From Bradyrhizobium sp. AUGA SZCCT0283 (GTDB lineage: Bacteria; Pseudomonadota; Alphaproteobacteria; Rhizobiales; Xanthobacteraceae): a DNA stretch of 64,000 bases. This document shows, piece after piece, positions 24,683-32,880 of the stretch. A program made the translations under genes and the position numbers. The notes beneath the pieces were generated by a model. That model saw nothing but the letters and a program-made list of their open reading frames with translations. It was not told the origin of the DNA and searched no databases. Position 1 is the stretch's first letter. Each line of letters begins with the position of its first letter. The stretch covers positions 110,342 through 174,341 of the forward strand of contig NZ_JAFCLU010000016.1 of the NCBI RefSeq assembly GCF_018130385.1, in the 5' to 3' direction.

Positions 24683-24912
24683 ACTCGCCCTTCGTCAATA
24701 CATCGTTAGGATGTATGGCGGTTTCGCCATTTTCCGGTGTTGCAAGATGCATTGCGACTCGCGTCGCAAACAGCGGCACGAAAGCAGTCAGAGATTGTCA
24801 ACCTTAATAATTAGGGTTAAGCGCCGCTTAAGCATTTAATGCCATCGTCCGTCCGTGAGTTTTTGAAGTGGGGCCATTGCAGTCAGCCTCACCGGACAAA
24901 AGGACGAAGCCC

Positions 24913-25740
24913 ATGCGTAGCGTTAAGTCTTTCATTGCCGCCGGTGCGGCCACATTGTTGTCGCAGGCGGTGTTTGCTGCCGACATGGCGATCGCGCCTC
25001 CTCCAGCATACGCGCCGGCCCCGGTGGTCGAGGACTTCGGCGGCTGGTATCTGCGCGGCGACATCGGCTTCAGCAACCAGCGCGTCGATCGTCTGAACAA
25101 CGCGCTCGACGCCAACAACACGTCGTCGGTTCAGACCCTGAACTTCAACACCGCGGGCATCTTCGGCCTCGGCGTCGGTTACAAGGTCAACAACTGGTTC
25201 CGCGCCGACGTCACCGGTGAATACCGCGGCAATTCGCAGTTCTTCGGCACCGATCGCATCACCTATGCGGGCGGCGTCGGCACTGACACCTATCACGCCA
25301 CCAAGAACGAGTGGGTCGTTCTCGCCAACGCCTATGTCGATCTCGGCACCTGGTGGTGCATCACCCCGTTCATCGGCGCCGGCGTCGGCGGCGCGCGGGT
25401 TGCGATCAACGGCTTCACCGATCAGGGCATTGCCAACAATGGCGGCGGTGCGCTTCCGGGTCTCGCCTATGGCGACAGCGTCGCGAAATGGAATTTCGCC
25501 TGGGCCGCGCATGCCGGTCTCGCCTACAAGGTCACGCCGAGCTTCACCGTCGAACTCGCCTATCGCTATCTCGACATGGGCGACGGCCTGACCGGCGATC
25601 TCCGCACCTTCGATGGCGTCAATGCGATCAACAACCCGATGACCTTCAAGCACATCACTTCGCATGACCTGAAGCTCGGCGTGCGCTGGGATCTGACCAG
25701 CCCGCAGGTTTACGCGCCGCCGCTGATCCGCAAAGGTTAA
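24913..25740 (+). CDS. Outer-membrane beta-barrel protein (Omp25/Omp31-like porin family)
   Basis: 275 residues. A signal peptide ends VFAADM. The proline/alanine linker PPPAYAPAPV and FGGWYLRGDIGFSNQ then open an eight-strand barrel typical of rhizobial Omp25-like proteins. Alternating strands such as VELAYRYLDMGD and LKLGVRWDL close it, before a final short tail. It likely shapes or anchors the outer membrane. The start at 24913 follows AAGGACGAAG. A long AT-richer leader with TTAATAATTAGGGTTAA precedes it. Confidence 0.88.
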   Translation: MRSVKSFIAAGAATLLSQAVFAADMAIAPPPAYAPAPVVEDFGGWYLRGDIGFSNQRVDRLNNALDANNTSSVQTLNFNTAGIFGLGVGYKVNNWFRADVTGEYRGNSQFFGTDRITYAGGVGTDTYHATKNEWVVLANAYVDLGTWWCITPFIGAGVGGARVAINGFTDQGIANNGGGALPGLAYGDSVAKWNFAWAAHAGLAYKVTPSFTVELAYRYLDMGDGLTGDLRTFDGVNAINNPMTFKHITSHDLKLGVRWDLTSPQVYAPPLIRKG

Positions 25741-25770
25741 TCGCGACTTCCATTCGTTAACGGTTGCCGA

Positions 25771-25804
25771 ACGGCGCGGGGTACTTCCCGCGCCGTTTGC
25801 TTTT
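25771..25804 (+). terminator. Rho-independent terminator of the outer-membrane protein gene
   Basis: Stem ACGGCGCGGG / CCCGCGCCGT with loop GTACTT, followed by TTGCTTTT. It is 30 bases after the stop codon. Confidence 0.8.
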
Positions 25805-25951
25805 GGCCCATGACGATGCGGGAGTTGCAGCCGGTGAAAATCTTGCCGGCTTTTCGACAAGATCGCGCCCAATCCGTGCACGCGACAACGATTGATTAAG
25901 GTTAACAGGCGATGATCAGCCCAAGTTCAGAGTGTCGAATGGAGCGTTGCG

Positions 25952-26779
25952 ATGCGTCGATTGTTGCTGGTGGCTGTGATGTGCGGAGTGGTAAGCGGCG
26001 CGCAAGCGGCTGACATGCCGGACTTGCCTTTTCTCCGCGGCAGCTTCACCGAGGGGCTGAGCACAGCGAGCGTCAACTGGGGGGGCGGCTACATCGGTGG
26101 CCACGCTTCCCACGGCGCGGCGGACATGGACTTCACCAACTCCGGCCAGGACTTGCTCGCCAAGCTCTTGAACAACGTCGATCTGGAAGCGCAGTTCAAT
26201 ATCTCCAAGTGGCCCCTGCTCGGCAAGGCCCATATGCAAAACAGCGGCTTTGGCGGGTTCATCGGCTACAATTTCCAGTTTAGCGAGGCCGTCATCGGTG
26301 TTGAGCTGAACTATACCCACGGCAATTTCTTCGGAGCCAACAGCGGCGGTCAGGCTCGCGTGTTCCAGTACCCGACTGACTACGTGACGTTCGCTGCCGC
26401 ATCCTCGTCGGCCTCGATGAAGATCACCGATTACGGCTCGTTGCGGGCGCGAGCCGCATACCCCGTCGGCAATTTCCTGCCTTATGGATTTGTCGGCCTC
26501 GCGCTGGGGCAGGCGAACATCAATCGCAGGGCCGATGTGAACCTTAACTACCAGTATGTCGGCGCCGCCGTTCCCCCGCTTCCAAATTACTCGGGCGCCT
26601 ACAGCCTGACGGACAACGCCAACTCTCATTTCATCATGGGCTTCGCCGGAGGTGTCGGTGTCGACATAATGCTATACGCGGGCCTCTTCCTTCGTGCCGA
26701 GTGGGAGTATCTCCGGTTCAGCACCACTGTCGAAACCAGCGTCAACACGGTGAAGGCCGGTCTCGGCTACAAGTTCTGA
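25952..26779 (+). CDS. Outer-membrane beta-barrel protein, opacity-like
   Basis: 275 residues with signal peptide ending AQAADM. The mature part shows WGGGYIGGHASHGAADMDF, GFGGFIGYNFQF, VIGVELNYTHGNFFG and a terminal AGLGYKF, the aromatic C-terminal residue used for barrel assembly. It belongs to the same broad opacity/Omp25 superfamily as the preceding gene but is diverged, with no long P/A linker. Role probably structural or adhesive; undefined. Confidence 0.82.
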   Translation: MRRLLLVAVMCGVVSGAQAADMPDLPFLRGSFTEGLSTASVNWGGGYIGGHASHGAADMDFTNSGQDLLAKLLNNVDLEAQFNISKWPLLGKAHMQNSGFGGFIGYNFQFSEAVIGVELNYTHGNFFGANSGGQARVFQYPTDYVTFAAASSSASMKITDYGSLRARAAYPVGNFLPYGFVGLALGQANINRRADVNLNYQYVGAAVPPLPNYSGAYSLTDNANSHFIMGFAGGVGVDIMLYAGLFLRAEWEYLRFSTTVETSVNTVKAGLGYKF

Positions 26780-26861
26780 CGCGTGGCGGCGGCGCCGATC
26801 CGCGCGCCGTTGACAGATTTGCCGCCGCCTGTTGCAGTGTCGCCGTAAGCGGAGGCGGCGC

Positions 26862-27452
26862 ATGAAGGTTTACGGCGATACCAATTCCGGCAATTGCCTG
26901 AAAGTGAAGTGGGTGTGCGACCATCTCGCGCTGCCCTACACCTGGATAGCGGTCGACACCCTCAAGGGCGAGACGCGCACTGCGGAATTCCTCAAGCTCA
27001 ACGGCGCCGGCCAGGTGCCCACGATCGAACTCGACGACGGCCGCACGCTGGCGCAATCCAACGCCATCATCCGTTATCTCGCCCGCGGTTCTCGTCTCAT
27101 TCCGCAGGATGCGTTCGCGGAAGGGAAGATGGACGAGTGGCTGTTCTGGGAACAATACAGCCATGAGCCATACATCGCCGTCTGCCGCTTCCAGATGTTC
27201 TATCTGGGCAAGTCGGCTTCCGATCTCGACCCCGACAAGGTCAAGCGCGGCTATACGGCGCTGGCGCAGATGGAGCATCAGCTCGCCGTCACGCCATTTC
27301 TGGCCGGCGACGCCGTCACGCTCGCCGACATCTCGCTGCTGGCCTATACGCGCGTCGCGCATGAAGGCGGCTTCCATCTCGATGGCTACGCCGCGGTGCG
27401 CCGCTGGATCGGCGCGACCGAAAAATTCCTCGGCCTGCCGCCGGCGCGCTGA
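26862..27452 (+). CDS. Glutathione S-transferase family protein
   Basis: 196 residues. MKVYGDTNSGNCLKVKWVCDHL and NGAGQVPTIELDDGRTLAQSNAIIRYLAR form the glutathione-binding thioredoxin half. FLAGDAVTLADISLLAYTRVAHEGGF lies in the helical half. Ser/Asn residues near position 9-11 are likely to activate the thiol. It is related in family but not closely to the GST at 11473. GGAGG stands nine bases before ATG 26862; the upstream in-frame ATG is unsupported. Next to a GNAT gene in the same direction, 17 bases apart. Confidence 0.9.
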   Translation: MKVYGDTNSGNCLKVKWVCDHLALPYTWIAVDTLKGETRTAEFLKLNGAGQVPTIELDDGRTLAQSNAIIRYLARGSRLIPQDAFAEGKMDEWLFWEQYSHEPYIAVCRFQMFYLGKSASDLDPDKVKRGYTALAQMEHQLAVTPFLAGDAVTLADISLLAYTRVAHEGGFHLDGYAAVRRWIGATEKFLGLPPAR

Positions 27453-27469
27453 CTACACCGGAAATTGCC

Positions 27470-27940
27470 ATGTCTGCCATCTCAGAGATCACCATCCGCC
27501 GCGCCCGCCGCGAGGACGTCGGCACCATCGTCGTCATGCTGGCGGACGATCCGCTCGGCGGCGGCCGTGAGCGGATCGAAGACCCGTTGCCGCAATCCTA
27601 TTTCACGACATTCGAGACGGTCGACCGCGATCCGAACATCCAACTCGTCGTTGCCGAGGACCGCGCGGGCGCTGTGGTCGGCTGCCTGCAGCTCTGCATC
27701 CTGCCGGGGCTGAGCTCGCAGGGCGCCTCGCGCGGGCTGATCGAGGATGTCCGCGTCGCCAGACACTGCCGCAGCCGCGGCATAGGCGAGCAGATGGTGC
27801 AGTGGGCGGTTGTCGAAGCGCGGGACAAGGGATGCAAACTGGTCGAACTGCTGACGCATCACACCCGCGTCGATGCGCAGCGATTTTACGAGCGGCTCGG
27901 CTTTGCGCGCAGCCATGTCGGCATGACCTTGCGATTTTGA
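27470..27940 (+). CDS. GNAT family N-acetyltransferase
   Basis: 156 residues. The acetyl-CoA site is IEDVRVARHCRSRGIGEQMVQWAV, with the R-x-x-G-I-G signature at about residues 100-107. The later HTRVDAQRFYERLGF is the canonical C-terminal strand. It is transcribed with the GST just upstream. Substrate unknown. Confidence 0.9.
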   Translation: MSAISEITIRRARREDVGTIVVMLADDPLGGGRERIEDPLPQSYFTTFETVDRDPNIQLVVAEDRAGAVVGCLQLCILPGLSSQGASRGLIEDVRVARHCRSRGIGEQMVQWAVVEARDKGCKLVELLTHHTRVDAQRFYERLGFARSHVGMTLRF

Positions 27941-27948
27941 TCGCCTTA

Positions 27949-28020
27949 GCGTTTTCGAGCCGAAAGCCTGTCCCGGACTTGATCCGGGGTGGAATCCGGT
28001 TCGCGCAATGAAAACGCGTC
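27949..28020 (+). repeat. Dispersed repeat family 2, copy B
   Basis: GCGTTTTCGAGCCGAA ... GGTTCGCG ... AAAACGCGTC, following the GNAT stop by nine bases. The outer GCGTTTT and AAAACGC are complementary. Confidence 0.65.
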
Positions 28021-28192
28021 AGAGTCAGCCAACTGCGGTTGAAGCGAATTTGCGATGAATGCCTGAGGTAGTCGTCACTCTACGATCCGGTTAACAACCG
28101 ATAAACTACGCGTGCGTCCGTGATTTTACGGACCGGAAGGTCTCCGCTATGCCGACGTCTCCCACGGGGCTTGGGCAGCTTGGGGATTTCCG

Positions 28193-28387
28193 ATGAAAAA
28201 ATATTCGATTGTCCGGATCGGAAGCGAATATGTCGTTCAGGCCGGAGAGACCAGCATTCTGAAGGTGTCGAGCCGGCGGGAGGCGGCCAAACTGGTCACC
28301 GATGCCGCCGAACTCCTGCAGCAGGAGCCGGCGCCTGTCGCGGACGAGCACCCATCAATCGGGCGTGATGCTCCCGAAGATCCTTGA
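28193..28387 (+). CDS. Small conserved-looking protein, unknown
   Basis: 64 residues: MKKYSIVRIGSEYVVQAGE then VSSRREAAKLVTDAAELL, predicted beta hairpin plus helix, and a proline-rich tail. TTGGGGA lies upstream of the ATG. I do not recognise a named family. It precedes the serC leader by about 20 bases and is co-oriented. Confidence 0.6.
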   Translation: MKKYSIVRIGSEYVVQAGETSILKVSSRREAAKLVTDAAELLQQEPAPVADEHPSIGRDAPEDP

Positions 28388-28410
28388 CGATCGGGCACGA
28401 TTCCCCTATT

Positions 28411-28466
28411 GACCGCCGCGGGACACCTCCCCCCAACGGGAGGCTTGCTATCTGGAAGGATAGATT
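28411..28466 (+). ncRNA. serC leader RNA motif
   Basis: Directly before serC two hairpins are seen: CCTCCC-CCCAAC-GGGAGG (28426-28443) and CTATC-TGGAAG-GATAG (28448-28463), the loop of the second carrying the GGAAG Shine-Dalgarno. This layout and location match the serC RNA motif described by comparative genomics in alphaproteobacteria. Sequestration of the ribosome site in a serine-related response is inference. Confidence 0.7.
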
Positions 28467-29639
28467 ATGACCGTAGCGAAGCCCGCTTCGCGGCCCAACG
28501 TGCCGCATTTTTCCTCCGGCCCCTGCGCCAAGCGCCCCGGCTGGACCCCCCAAAATCTCAAGGACGCAGCCCTCGGCCGCTCGCATCGCGCGAAGGTTGG
28601 CAAGGCCAAGCTCAAGCTCGCGATCGAACTGACGCGCGAAGTGCTTGAAGTGCCGGCCGACTACAAGATCGGCATCGTGCCGGCGTCCGATACCGGCGCG
28701 GTCGAAATGGCGCTGTGGTCGCTGCTCGGCGCGCGGCCCGTCACCACCATCGCCTGGGAATCCTTCGGCGAGGGCTGGGTCAGCGACATCGTCAAGGAAT
28801 TGAAGCTGAAGGATGTCACCAAGCTGCATGCCGGCTATGGCGATCTTCCCGATCTCTCCAAGGCCGATCCGGCTTCCGACATCGTCTTCACCTGGAACGG
28901 CACGACGTCTGGCGTGCGCGTGCCGAACGCCGACTGGATCAGCGCGACCCGCGAAGGCCTCACCATCTGCGACGCGACGTCGGCCGCCTTTGCGCAGCCG
29001 CTCGATTTCGCAAAGCTCGATGTAGTGACGTTCTCCTGGCAGAAGGCGCTGGGCGGCGAGGCCGCGCACGGCATGCTGATCCTGTCACCGCGGGCGGTGG
29101 AGCGGCTCGAGACCTACAAGCCGGCCTGGCCGCTGCCGAAGATTTTCCGCCTGACCAAGGGCGGCAAGCTCAACCAGGGCATCTTCGAAGGCGAGACCAT
29201 CAACACGCCGTCGATGCTGTGCGTCGAGGATTATCTCGATGCGCTGAACTGGGCGAAATCGATCGGCGGCCTGAAGGCCCTGATCGCGCGCGCCGACGCC
29301 AACACCAAGGTGCTGTCGGACTGGAAGGCAAAGACGCCGTGGATCGATTTCCTGGCGAAGGAAGCTTCGATCCGTTCCAACACCTCGGTGTGCCTGAAGT
29401 TCACGGATCCCGCGATCACCTCGCTGCCGCCTGACGCGCAGGCGGACTTTTCGAAGAAGCTGGTCGCGCTCGTGGAGAAGGAAGCCGCCGGTTACGACTT
29501 CGCCTATTACCGCGATGCGCCGGCAGGCCTGCGGATCTGGTGCGGCGCCACCGTCGAAGCCTCCGACGTCGCGCTGCTGACGCAGTGGATCGACTGGGCG
29601 TTCGCCGAGACCAAGGCCGCGCTGCCGAAGGCGGCTTGA
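28467..29639 (+). CDS. serC: Phosphoserine aminotransferase
   Basis: 390 residues, the longer type found in alphaproteobacteria and archaea-like lineages. It converts 3-phosphohydroxypyruvate and glutamate to phosphoserine. FSSGPCAKRPGW opens the protein and the PLP lysine is Lys193 in SWQKALGGEAAHGM. Downstream TKGGKLNQGIFEGETINTPS binds substrate phosphate. It is followed by serA, the preceding step, with a 168-bp repeat-filled spacer. The leader RNA above likely controls translation. Confidence 0.96.
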   Translation: MTVAKPASRPNVPHFSSGPCAKRPGWTPQNLKDAALGRSHRAKVGKAKLKLAIELTREVLEVPADYKIGIVPASDTGAVEMALWSLLGARPVTTIAWESFGEGWVSDIVKELKLKDVTKLHAGYGDLPDLSKADPASDIVFTWNGTTSGVRVPNADWISATREGLTICDATSAAFAQPLDFAKLDVVTFSWQKALGGEAAHGMLILSPRAVERLETYKPAWPLPKIFRLTKGGKLNQGIFEGETINTPSMLCVEDYLDALNWAKSIGGLKALIARADANTKVLSDWKAKTPWIDFLAKEASIRSNTSVCLKFTDPAITSLPPDAQADFSKKLVALVEKEAAGYDFAYYRDAPAGLRIWCGATVEASDVALLTQWIDWAFAETKAALPKAA

Positions 29640-29643
29640 TCGT

Positions 29644-29792
29644 CACCCTCCCCTGGAGGGGGAGGGTCGACGCACCCGAAGGGTGCGTCGGGGTGGGGTG
29701 ATCTCTCCGCACCCGACGCACGCAGAGTTCGCACCGACAGTTTCACCCCACCCCGGCGCTTCGCGCCGACCCTCCCCCTCCAGGGGAGGGTG
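29644..29792. repeat. Cruciform-type repeat with perfect 26-bp inverted ends between serC and serA
   Basis: Outer arms 29644-29669 and 29767-29792 are exact reverse complements. Inside are further complementary blocks (GGGGTGGGGTGA with TCACCCCACCCC) and two small hairpins (CGACGCACCC-GAA-GGGTGCGTCG, GGCGCTTCGCGCC). The whole forms a branched structure within the likely serC-serA mRNA. Confidence 0.8.
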
Positions 29793-29807
29793 TGAAGGAT
29801 CACACCA

Positions 29808-31397
29808 ATGTCCAAACCCAAAGTTCTCATTTCCGACGCGCTCTCTCCGGCCGCCGTCCAGATCTTCAAAGACCGCGGTATCGAGGTCGACTTCCAGCCC
29901 AATCTCGGCAAGGACAAGGACAAGCTCGCCGAGATCATCGGCAATTACGACGGGCTTGCGATCCGCTCGGCGACCAAGGCGACCGCGAAGATCATCGACA
30001 AGGCCACCAGGCTGAAGGTGATCGGCCGCGCCGGTATCGGCGTCGACAATGTCGACATCCCGGCGGCGACCGCCAAGGGCATCATCGTGATGAACACGCC
30101 GTTCGGCAATTCGATCACGACCGCCGAGCATGCAATTACCTTGATGCTGGCGCTGGCGCGTGAAATTCCGCAGGCCGACGCCTCGACCCAGGCCGGCAAG
30201 TGGGAGAAGAACCGCTTCATGGGCGTCGAGATCACCGGCAAGACGCTGGGCGTGATCGGCTGCGGCAATATTGGCTCGATCGCCGCCGACCGCGCGCTCG
30301 GCCTGAAAATGAAGGTTATCGCGTTCGATCCGTTCCTGTCGCCGGAGCGCGCCAGGGACATCGGCGTCGAGAAGGTCGAACTCGACGAGTTGTTCAAGCG
30401 CGCCGATTTCATCACGCTGCACACGCCGCTGACCGAGAAGACCAAAAACATCATTGACGCGGCGGCGCTCGCCAGGATGAAGAAGGGCGTGCGCATCATC
30501 AACTGCGCCCGCGGCGGCCTGGTCGACGAGCAGGCGCTGGTCGACGCGCTGAATTCCAGGCACGTCGCCGGCGCCGCCTTCGACGTGTTCGTCGAGGAGC
30601 CCGCCACCAAGAACGTGCTGTTCGGTCATCCCAACGTGATCTGCACGCCGCATCTCGGCGCCTCCACCACGGAAGCTCAGGAGAACGTCGCGCTGCAGGT
30701 CGCCGAGCAGATGTCGGATTATCTCCTGACCGGCGCGATATCGAATGCGGTGAACTTCCCCTCGATCACGGCCGAAGAAGCGCCGAAGCTGAAGCCGTTC
30801 ATCGAGCTTGCCGAAAAGCTCGGCTCGTTCGCGGGACAGCTCACCGAGAGCGGAATCCTGAAGGTGCAGATCACCTACGAGGGGCACGTCGCCGAGATGA
30901 AGATCAAGGCGATCACTTCGGCGGTGCTGTCGGGCCTGCTGCGGCCGATGCTGGGCGAGGTCAACGTCGTCTCCGCGCCGGTTGTTGCGAAAGAGCGCGG
31001 CATGGTGGTGGACGAGATCGTGCGCGCGGCGCAGAGCGACTATGAAAGCCTGATCACGGTCACCGTCACCACCGAACGGCAGGAACGCTCGGTGTCCGGC
31101 ACCGTCTATCACGACGGCAAGCCGCGGCTGGTCGACATCAAGGGCATCCGGGTCGACGCCGAATTCGGCAAGTCGATGATCTATGTCACCAACGAGGACA
31201 AGCCCGGCTTCATCGGCAGCTTCGCCGGCCTGCTCGGCGACGCCAAGATCAACATCGCCACCTTCCATCTCGGCCGCGTCAAGCAGGGCGGCGACGCCAT
31301 CGCGCTGGTCGAGATCGACGGGCCGGTCCCGGCGGAGGTGCTGGCCAAGGTGCAGAAGTTGCCGCAGGTGAAGCAGGCGAAGGCACTGGCGTTCTAG
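29808..31397 (+). CDS. serA: D-3-phosphoglycerate dehydrogenase
   Basis: 529 residues, the long form. It oxidises 3-phosphoglycerate with NAD, the first step of serine synthesis. Rossmann loop LGVIGCGNIGSIAADRA, catalytic INCARGGLVDEQAL (Arg), EEP (Glu) and HLGASTTEAQENVA (His) are all present. An intervening ASB-like domain precedes the C-terminal ACT domain (VTNEDKPGFIGSFAGLLGDAKINIATFHLGR) that usually senses serine. Genes serC and serA together give two of the three steps; serB is not in the window. Confidence 0.96.
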   Translation: MSKPKVLISDALSPAAVQIFKDRGIEVDFQPNLGKDKDKLAEIIGNYDGLAIRSATKATAKIIDKATRLKVIGRAGIGVDNVDIPAATAKGIIVMNTPFGNSITTAEHAITLMLALAREIPQADASTQAGKWEKNRFMGVEITGKTLGVIGCGNIGSIAADRALGLKMKVIAFDPFLSPERARDIGVEKVELDELFKRADFITLHTPLTEKTKNIIDAAALARMKKGVRIINCARGGLVDEQALVDALNSRHVAGAAFDVFVEEPATKNVLFGHPNVICTPHLGASTTEAQENVALQVAEQMSDYLLTGAISNAVNFPSITAEEAPKLKPFIELAEKLGSFAGQLTESGILKVQITYEGHVAEMKIKAITSAVLSGLLRPMLGEVNVVSAPVVAKERGMVVDEIVRAAQSDYESLITVTVTTERQERSVSGTVYHDGKPRLVDIKGIRVDAEFGKSMIYVTNEDKPGFIGSFAGLLGDAKINIATFHLGRVKQGGDAIALVEIDGPVPAEVLAKVQKLPQVKQAKALAF

Positions 31398-31459
31398 AGC
31401 GACGTCCTTCACCCCTCTAGGGGGAGGATAAGATGCTTCCCGTTGTCGGCGCAAAAAGA

Positions 31460-31491
31460 AGCGGACCCCGATCATGGCATCGGGATCCGCT
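31460..31491 (-). terminator. Rho-independent terminator of the secreted-protein gene
   Basis: Thirteen-base stem with one G-T pair (AGCGGATCCCGAT on the minus strand), loop GCCATG, then TTCTTTTTGC in the leftward direction. It lies 35 bases past the stop of the gene at 31526 and also blocks readthrough from serA. Confidence 0.7.
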
Positions 31492-31525
31492 GACGCGTCA
31501 GAGATCGTGTTTCGCGGCGATCTAG

Positions 31526-32749
31526 CTAGTTGACCCGTATCTTGGAAGGATAGAACCGGTCCTTGGCCGCCACCGCGTGGGGCATCGGCATGGGGGCTGT
31601 CTTGATCTGCCCGAAACGCGGCGGCAGTTGCGGTGTGGTCCGGGGCGGCACCGGCGCGACCTTTGTCCCGACGGCCACGCCCGGGACGACAGGCCTCGGC
31701 GCCTTCGGGGTCGCCTGCGGCAGGCTGTCCGGATTGGCGTTGCCCGGCGTGCCTGAGAGACCCCCGCCGCCGGCGCCGGTGCAGTCGAGCTTCACCTCTT
31801 TCCAGCCGGTCGACTGACCGATCGGGTTGGTCAGATCCTCGGCCATCGCCTGAACCGTCGTGGTCTTGTCGACCGTGAAGGTCTTGGTGAAGTTCGCCTC
31901 GAATTTGCCGGGACCGACGAATTTCGACCAGGCTTCGACGAACTGGTTCTGCATCGGCTCGTTGCCGACCTTGGTCCACAGCCTGAACTTGACGCCGCCG
32001 GCCTTGGAGGTTTCCAGCCGCACCTTGGCCTCGGTCAGTTGGCATTTTGTGGCCGGATTCGGCCTGGTCGGGTAACCCGCCGTGGTCATGAAGCGCAGGT
32101 GGATGCCCTTGACGCCGAAGTTCGGTTCCTTGGCTGCGACATCATCCGCGGCGCCGTGCTTGCCTTCGCACTTCACAGGCACGCTCACATTGGCAGTCGC
32201 CTTGTGCGGCTCGCCCAGTCCGCCCGAAGGAAGTGGGCCGACATCCTTGCTCGGGGTCAGGAACGAGGCAGTCAGCTCGACTCCGACCGCGCCGAAGGTG
32301 TTGTGGCTTTCGCGAATGCCCTTTCCTTCGCCGAGCTTGCTGTTGCAAGTCGCGATGATGGCCTGCTTTTCCGCGGCGGTCATATAGTCGGTCGAGCCTT
32401 CATAGGTCGTCGAGAAGTCCACCTGATCGTCGTGATGTTTGTCGGGGGAGACGTTGACGAAGTACTGGCCGTTGGGCTGGCCGAGCTGACGAACCTTGTA
32501 GTTCACGATCGGATATCCCGGCATCCCGATGTGGACGGTGACGGGCAAGCCGACGGTGCTTCCCTCGATCTTGGTCCATGACGTTCCATTCTCGGAAACG
32601 ACCTTGAGAATGGTCGGACTGAAGCCGTTGCCGGAGATCTGGGCGTTGGCGGCGGCCGCATGTGCACCGGAGGTCAGTCCGGCCATCAGGAGGATCGAGG
32701 CCGCTGCACTGTGCAGCGCCCGCGAGGTGAGGTGGGTAGTAGCAAACAT
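31526..32749 (-). CDS. Secreted protein of unknown function
   Basis: 407 residues. A signal peptide (residues 1-32, ending AHAAAAN) starts it. The body looks like two beta-rich domains; the second has paired cysteines (KCQLTEAKVR, KLDCTGAGGGG) and FRLWTKVGNEP. The last 70 residues are a proline/glycine-rich low-complexity tail (PQATPKAPRPVVPG). No catalytic motif or known family is recognised. GGAGA lies upstream of the ATG. It is divergent from a LysR regulator across 122 bases, so regulation by it is likely. Confidence 0.75.
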   Translation of the reverse strand: MFATTHLTSRALHSAAASILLMAGLTSGAHAAAANAQISGNGFSPTILKVVSENGTSWTKIEGSTVGLPVTVHIGMPGYPIVNYKVRQLGQPNGQYFVNVSPDKHHDDQVDFSTTYEGSTDYMTAAEKQAIIATCNSKLGEGKGIRESHNTFGAVGVELTASFLTPSKDVGPLPSGGLGEPHKATANVSVPVKCEGKHGAADDVAAKEPNFGVKGIHLRFMTTAGYPTRPNPATKCQLTEAKVRLETSKAGGVKFRLWTKVGNEPMQNQFVEAWSKFVGPGKFEANFTKTFTVDKTTTVQAMAEDLTNPIGQSTGWKEVKLDCTGAGGGGLSGTPGNANPDSLPQATPKAPRPVVPGVAVGTKVAPVPPRTTPQLPPRFGQIKTAPMPMPHAVAAKDRFYPSKIRVN

Positions 32750-32848
32750 GGCATTTCTCCATAAGGGTTTGAATCAACATTGCTTTCCGTAGTGCAGCGG
32801 GTTGTTGATCGGCTGCATGACCTTTCGTCGCCATTGTTCCAAAATTAG

Positions 32849-32880
32849 TTTCAGTATATAATTTCAGTAATATGCTGAAA
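32849..32880. promoter_or_regulatory. LysR-type operator with repeated TTTCAG half-sites
   Basis: TTTCAG at 32849 and 32862, with CTGAAA at 32875-32880, gives an inverted repeat TTTCAG-N7-CTGAAA that covers the LysR start codon plus a direct half-site 13 bases upstream. Surroundings are AT-rich. Autorepression by overlap with the start is inferred. Confidence 0.5.

Noticed and set aside
29643..32045. 800-codon minus-strand frame across serC-serA spacer and serA
   Set aside because: Mirror of serA codons plus repeat sequence; no family features. serA and the secreted-protein gene explain the region.
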